Source: Dipylidium caninum (Eukaryota; Platyhelminthes; Cestoda; Cyclophyllidea; Dipylidiidae). From it: a stretch of DNA of 64,000 nucleotides. The position numbers and the translations under genes were made by a program. Position 1 is the stretch's first letter, and the number at the start of each line of letters is the position of its first letter. Positions 61,901-64,000 of the stretch are shown here, in pieces. The notes below the pieces were generated by a model that saw nothing but the letters and a program-made list of their open reading frames with translations, ran no database searches and had not been told where the DNA came from. The DNA lies in contig QEYB01001053.1 of the NCBI GenBank assembly GCA_017562135.1, positions 992,001 through 1,056,000 of the forward strand, written 5' to 3'.

Positions 61901-63956
61901 GAGGGAATGACCGGCCATGAGGGTTGGGTTAAATCGATGGCCACAAGTTCACGATCTGTCAGAACGAGCAGGAAGCCAGCATCGGTTGGTTTTGGAGGTT
62001 CCGTTTGGTGTTCCGAGTCCTTATCCTTTTCTCCATCATCTTGGCTGCCTAAAAGTTACCCAGACACCTTCGTATCAACCCTCAACTGGCACCAAAATTA
62101 CACACCTAACAAACTATTTGGATTTACGAACTACACTGCGCAGAAAGTGAGTTAATTCCTAATAAATGACACGATGCTGCCAAAAATGGGCTGCCTGTTC
62201 AACCAAAAAGTAGTACCAAGGAAAGCATATACGTGACATGGAGAAAGTTTGGACAAACCAGAATTACAACTTTCAACTAATCCTTTAATGAGTTGCTTTT
62301 AAAGACTGAGCAGCCATAGCCGGAAAACGACTGTACCTCCAGTGAATTTTGACAAAACAACAGCGTCATGTATGGGCTTCGGCTTACACATTTATTACTA
62401 CGAAGCTCTACAAGGACTCTCGAGAACAGGAGAATGAAAAAGCATAAACAAATTCATCGAATTCCAAGGAGTTACGGAGTTAGTGTCGCGCTTCGCTTAT
62501 GAATTATTTATGTGGGTTTAATGAGCAGTCCAATCTCGGCCAAACGCGGGAGATCGCCTCATAAGTGCCCTTGGGAATGACAATCTCCTCTTCAGTAAAT
62601 CGCATGCAGGAGTAGCCCTCGAGGGGAGAACAGTTTTGTTTGCACAAGTCTCCAGTAGAATAAACTACCATAGTTAGTAAACAAAAGGGGTGAAAAAAGG
62701 CCTACTGTGACAATTAAAATTCCCTACCTGGTTTAAAAACCTACGTTAGAACTGAACAGTGTGAAAAATGAGGCCTTAAAACACAAAGTACGTGGAGTAG
62801 CAGTGCTGAAAGTAGGACACTTCATCAAGATGATTTTTTTTCTAGGTGATGTTAGCAACTACGAATAGACTCACTTTGTCTGCCTATGCCTCCATTTGGT
62901 TGATTTCGACACTCCGGTTGTCGAGGTTTACTTGGTAGGACCACGAAGTCCCGAAATGGTGAAGCAAACTGGAAACACACGTGTTCTTCCACTCCACCCA
63001 AAACAGTAATCGTATGTTTTTCCCCATGTTGTGCACGGGGTAGTCCTCCAACAAATGCAGTAATTACCCCACCACTGAAAATTATACAGACGCCATGTTA
63101 GCTATGACATTTAAGTGAAATATTACTCGGGGTGCACTAACCTCACAGAAGGTCTTGCGATGACACGTTGGATGGCAGCACAAGGTAAGGGACCTGAAAT
63201 ACGCCAAATAACACTTTACGGGAGCGAGGAGATAGTGCATAGAGAAGGGATGATTGTGACTCACCGTAGGGGATATTGACAACCTCCTGGTTCACAGCAA
63301 TTACCGGCTCATCCATTTCTGCCTCAACGTTTGGAATGGTCCATGTGAAGTAAGCACCATCATCGTAAGCAACAAGGACTTCCCGACAGGTGGTTGAGTC
63401 TGACATCAGCACACCTGGAGTGATACGCCAAGTAGCGCAACACAAACCCTGCGTGTAAGGTAGTAGACGAACCACACGGGGACTCGGAGGTACGGGTAGA
63501 GGTGGAGACTCTACCTTCTCTTCCGTTGCATGATCTATCTTATTCTTGATTGTCTTGGAGAGCGTGCGGAATTTCTTAGTGGCCTGAACGCGAATAGCTT
63601 GTAAGTTGGCTGTTGCATGACGCTCTCCAGTTTTGCTTTTCTTCGATGAAATCTGTTCAGATGTAGTGTTTCCTTCCGCAACTTTTGACGACTCAGCTTC
63701 GCCATCGACAGCCTCGTTAGGCCCCACACTTTTTTTCGCGCTTTCGCATTCTATTAATTTTTCCTCAACTTCAATAGGAGTATTTTCTACGGGTTGTGTT
63801 TTCAAAATCGGTTGCGCTGCTGGAATGGCCTGTGGTTGCACTACGACAGCAGTGCCACCTGCGTAGCCAAGGAGGAGTTCATCGCCACATGGATGCAGCT
63901 CGATGGAAACTATTGGTGTGTTCAGCTTCAGTGCATCACGTTTGTCTTCTTGCAGC
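55768..63956 (-). CDS. l(2)gl: Lethal giant larvae (Lgl/LLGL) family protein, 3' fourteen exons
   Basis: About 1330 codons of a gene whose 5' end lies beyond the window. WD40/Lgl hallmarks appear in family order: PYGPLPCAAIQRV, GGLPRAQHGEKHTITVL, LLVLTDRELVAIDL, WPVIGGQKNG, GHADGDVSVW, EEAWPPFRKVG, YRWDGHEAFK, EVLAVGSAHGFGVIDL, the basic aPKC-target motif RQLKATLRESFRKIRK, and HELLVCTEEQVRILSLPSL. In animals Lgl is a cortical polarity protein that is phosphorylated and displaced by aPKC and binds syntaxin-class SNAREs. The relative tomosyn ends in an R-SNARE helix, but none is present here. The C-terminus is acidic with T/E-rich repeats. The protein is longer than human LLGL1 (about 1060 aa) because of Glu/Pro/Ala-rich insertions. 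Two exons need frame changes. Confidence 0.92.
56060..56226 (-). CDS. l(2)gl: Lgl exon O
   Basis: Encodes GSHDEAIKDGKAGESGTW and ESADTAKEVDDFTKDITKGI, an acidic helical-looking region comparable in position to the LLGL1 C-terminal VEDVKDFLG segment. Donor GTATGT. Confidence 0.85.
56227..57160 (-). other. Lgl intron between exons N and O
   Basis: A 934-base phase-0 intron, the longest of this gene in the window. Nothing else is recognised. Confidence 0.8.
57161..57483 (-). CDS. l(2)gl: Lgl exon N
   Basis: Encodes CCDHPERCDTKTFAVHG, LTFWPLFGCVVVANELSYSP and VQYCVCLPEWARPKP, then an Ala-rich tail. It probably corresponds to the final propeller strands of LLGL. Acceptor CCACCTGCAG, donor GTGAGC. 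Confidence 0.8.
57758..58089 (-). CDS. l(2)gl: Lgl exon M (contains an apparent frameshift)
   Basis: A Ser/Pro/Glu-rich start is followed by TTTEEWHAVVAL, then a run of six A on the gene strand (57880-57885). After one extra A the frame continues NGRIHVLTIPGLRRILKG, matching the LLGL VHVFSVPGL strand. Without the shift the frame ends at a TAG at 57841. The 3' boundary is uncertain. I use the phase-1 GTTGGA at 57757, which is a weak donor but fits exon N. Confidence 0.7.
58165..58549 (-). CDS. l(2)gl: Lgl exon L
   Basis: A Glu/Pro/Ala-rich insertion (SQAEVIPELPEPSKEDAEAK) is followed by CHELLVCTEEQVRILSLPSL and KTKHKYRFWEKTAFK, the equivalent of LLGL EEQFKVFTLPKVSAKTKFKL. Donor GTGAGT. Confidence 0.9.
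58631..59105 (-). CDS. l(2)gl: Lgl exon K
   Basis: An acidic linker (DGEVEGRTAEITANVPPAEG) is followed by VSALALAETYVIGGIP, AALIIGTQAGAMITHALAWP and TLFRHGAPILTISALD. These match the LLGL blocks around WAGTNSGSVFAY and HRAPVVAI. Confidence 0.9.
59192..59371 (-). CDS. l(2)gl: Lgl exon J (aPKC-target motif)
   Basis: Encodes EAATKIAATG and RQLKATLRESFRKIRKIRS, the conserved basic and hydrophobic membrane-binding, aPKC-phosphorylated motif (about 59283-59341), then an acidic Ser/Thr-rich tail. Donor GTGACT, phase 1. Confidence 0.92.
59659..59900 (-). CDS. l(2)gl: Lgl exon H (contains an apparent frameshift)
   Basis: The first half reads PSEGALKSSPTFTSVFG and CELVQFNPPSAY, matching the family's VLVQ..PPA segment. 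The second half reads EPRWEVLAVGSAHGFGVIDL in the next frame. The shift falls within about 59795-59812. The exon is 242 bases, but joining its neighbours needs a length of 1 modulo 3. Net +2 or -1 bases repairs both the alignment and the phase. Donor GTAAGT. Confidence 0.8.
59901..60581 (-). other. Lgl intron between exons G and H
   Basis: A 681-base phase-0 intron. An acceptor-like site near 60108 leads into a frame with an early stop and is not used in my model. Confidence 0.75.
60582..60860 (-). CDS. l(2)gl: Lgl exon G
   Basis: Ninety-three codons with EEAWPPFRKVGDCASE, VRSLTLQLVDEEIVMLVGG and DKYRWDGHEAFK. These correspond to the LLGL WPPFRKVG ... GTAGQVLVLEL ... W-K-G-H-E block. Donor GTAAGA. 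Confidence 0.94.
60861..61503 (-). other. Lgl intron between exons F and G
   Basis: A 643-base phase-0 intron. No other feature is seen. Confidence 0.85.
61504..61773 (-). CDS. l(2)gl: Lgl exon F
   Basis: Ninety codons starting IPEKLMSRLKAASNAKGFDN, including WPVIGGQKNG and the WD strand LVAMGHADGDVSVWHVV. Phase 0 at both ends, donor GTAGGC. Confidence 0.93.
61846..62048 (-). CDS. l(2)gl: Lgl exon E
   Basis: A charged linker (SQDDGEKDKDSE) is followed by AGFLLVLTDRELVAIDLTQ and WPVIPSPYLKHL, which match the LLGL segment ending in VVIDLQTPGWP. Donor GTAGGT. Confidence 0.92.
62049..62874 (-). other. Lgl intron between exons C and E
   Basis: An 826-base phase-1 intron. It contains an exon-like open stretch at about 62510-62670 that is in phase with the upstream exon but cannot rejoin the downstream exon. 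Confidence 0.75.
62875..63074 (-). CDS. l(2)gl: Lgl exon C
   Basis: Encodes GGVITAFVGGLPRAQHGEKH, then TITVLGGVEEHVCF and PFRDFVVLP. The donor GTGAGT leaves one base (A), which completes a Ser codon with GC of the next exon. Confidence 0.9.
63142..63193 (-). CDS. l(2)gl: Lgl exon B
   Basis: A 52-base exon encoding PLPCAAIQRVIARPSV, the equivalent of the family's PFPCKAI segment. It is split from its neighbours by introns of 71 and 67 bases. Acceptor TATTTCAG, donor GTTAGT. Confidence 0.88.
63265..63956 (-). CDS. l(2)gl: Lgl exon A (first in window)
   Basis: Begins with the last base of a split codon after TTTCACTACAG. It encodes PIVSIELHPCGDELLLGY (a WD40 strand), then about 115 residues of charged linker, then LLPYTQGLCCATW and VNIPY. 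The donor GTGAGT is in phase 1. The linker interrupts what is a continuous propeller segment in human LLGL1. Confidence 0.9.
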
Positions 63957-64000
63957 CTGTAGTGAAAAAAGCATCAGAAATAATTCAAACAAATAGGGTC

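Noticed and set aside
55768..63956. Tomosyn (STXBP5) as the identity of the last gene
   Set aside because: Tomosyn ends in an R-SNARE coiled coil and lacks the basic aPKC motif. Here the aPKC-type motif and WPPFRKVG are present and no SNARE helix is seen.

Overview
This window is eukaryotic nuclear DNA. Its genes are split by GT-AG introns and encode animal synaptic and polarity proteins. A flatworm is most likely, probably a tapeworm (cestode). The reasons are a cluster of very short introns of about 65-95 bp in the last gene next to kilobase introns, AG acceptors placed 3 or 37 bases before two start codons (as expected of spliced-leader or 5'-UTR splicing), and the family sequences. That assignment is inference, because no rRNA or mitochondrial marker is present.

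Layout. (1) Bases 1-1936 form a large imperfect palindrome, with its dyad near 928, that runs to or past the left edge. (2) Bases 3971-9605, minus strand: a complete three-exon neuronal calcium sensor (EF-hand) gene of 191 aa. Its 2.8-kb first intron carries a dispersed repeat. (3) About 9.6-24.4 kb: a 14.8-kb gap between divergent genes, with CpG-rich and microsatellite patches, a G-rich tract and a diverged ~230-bp duplication, but no gene I can support. (4) Bases 24409-35455, plus strand: a complete eight-exon synaptotagmin-1-type gene of 429 aa. Its second intron holds a second, ~98% identical copy of the dispersed repeat. (5) About 35.5-55.7 kb: a 20-kb intergenic region with microsatellites and no convincing gene. 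(6) Bases 55768-63956, minus strand: the last fourteen exons of a Lethal giant larvae (Lgl/LLGL) family gene. Its 5' end lies beyond base 64000.

How the genes relate. The calcium sensor and synaptotagmin are both calcium-binding proteins of neurons and secretory cells. Lgl is the aPKC-regulated polarity and exocytosis protein related to tomosyn. A secretion theme is visible, but nothing shows that the three genes are co-regulated: they lie on different strands far apart.

Oddities. The Lgl gene shows two apparent frameshifts inside conserved exons, supported both by family alignment and by exon-phase bookkeeping. It also has a long insertion in its WD40 region and a changed aPKC phosphorylation motif. 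The two intronic repeat copies keep the same open reading frame and a perfect 16-bp palindrome.
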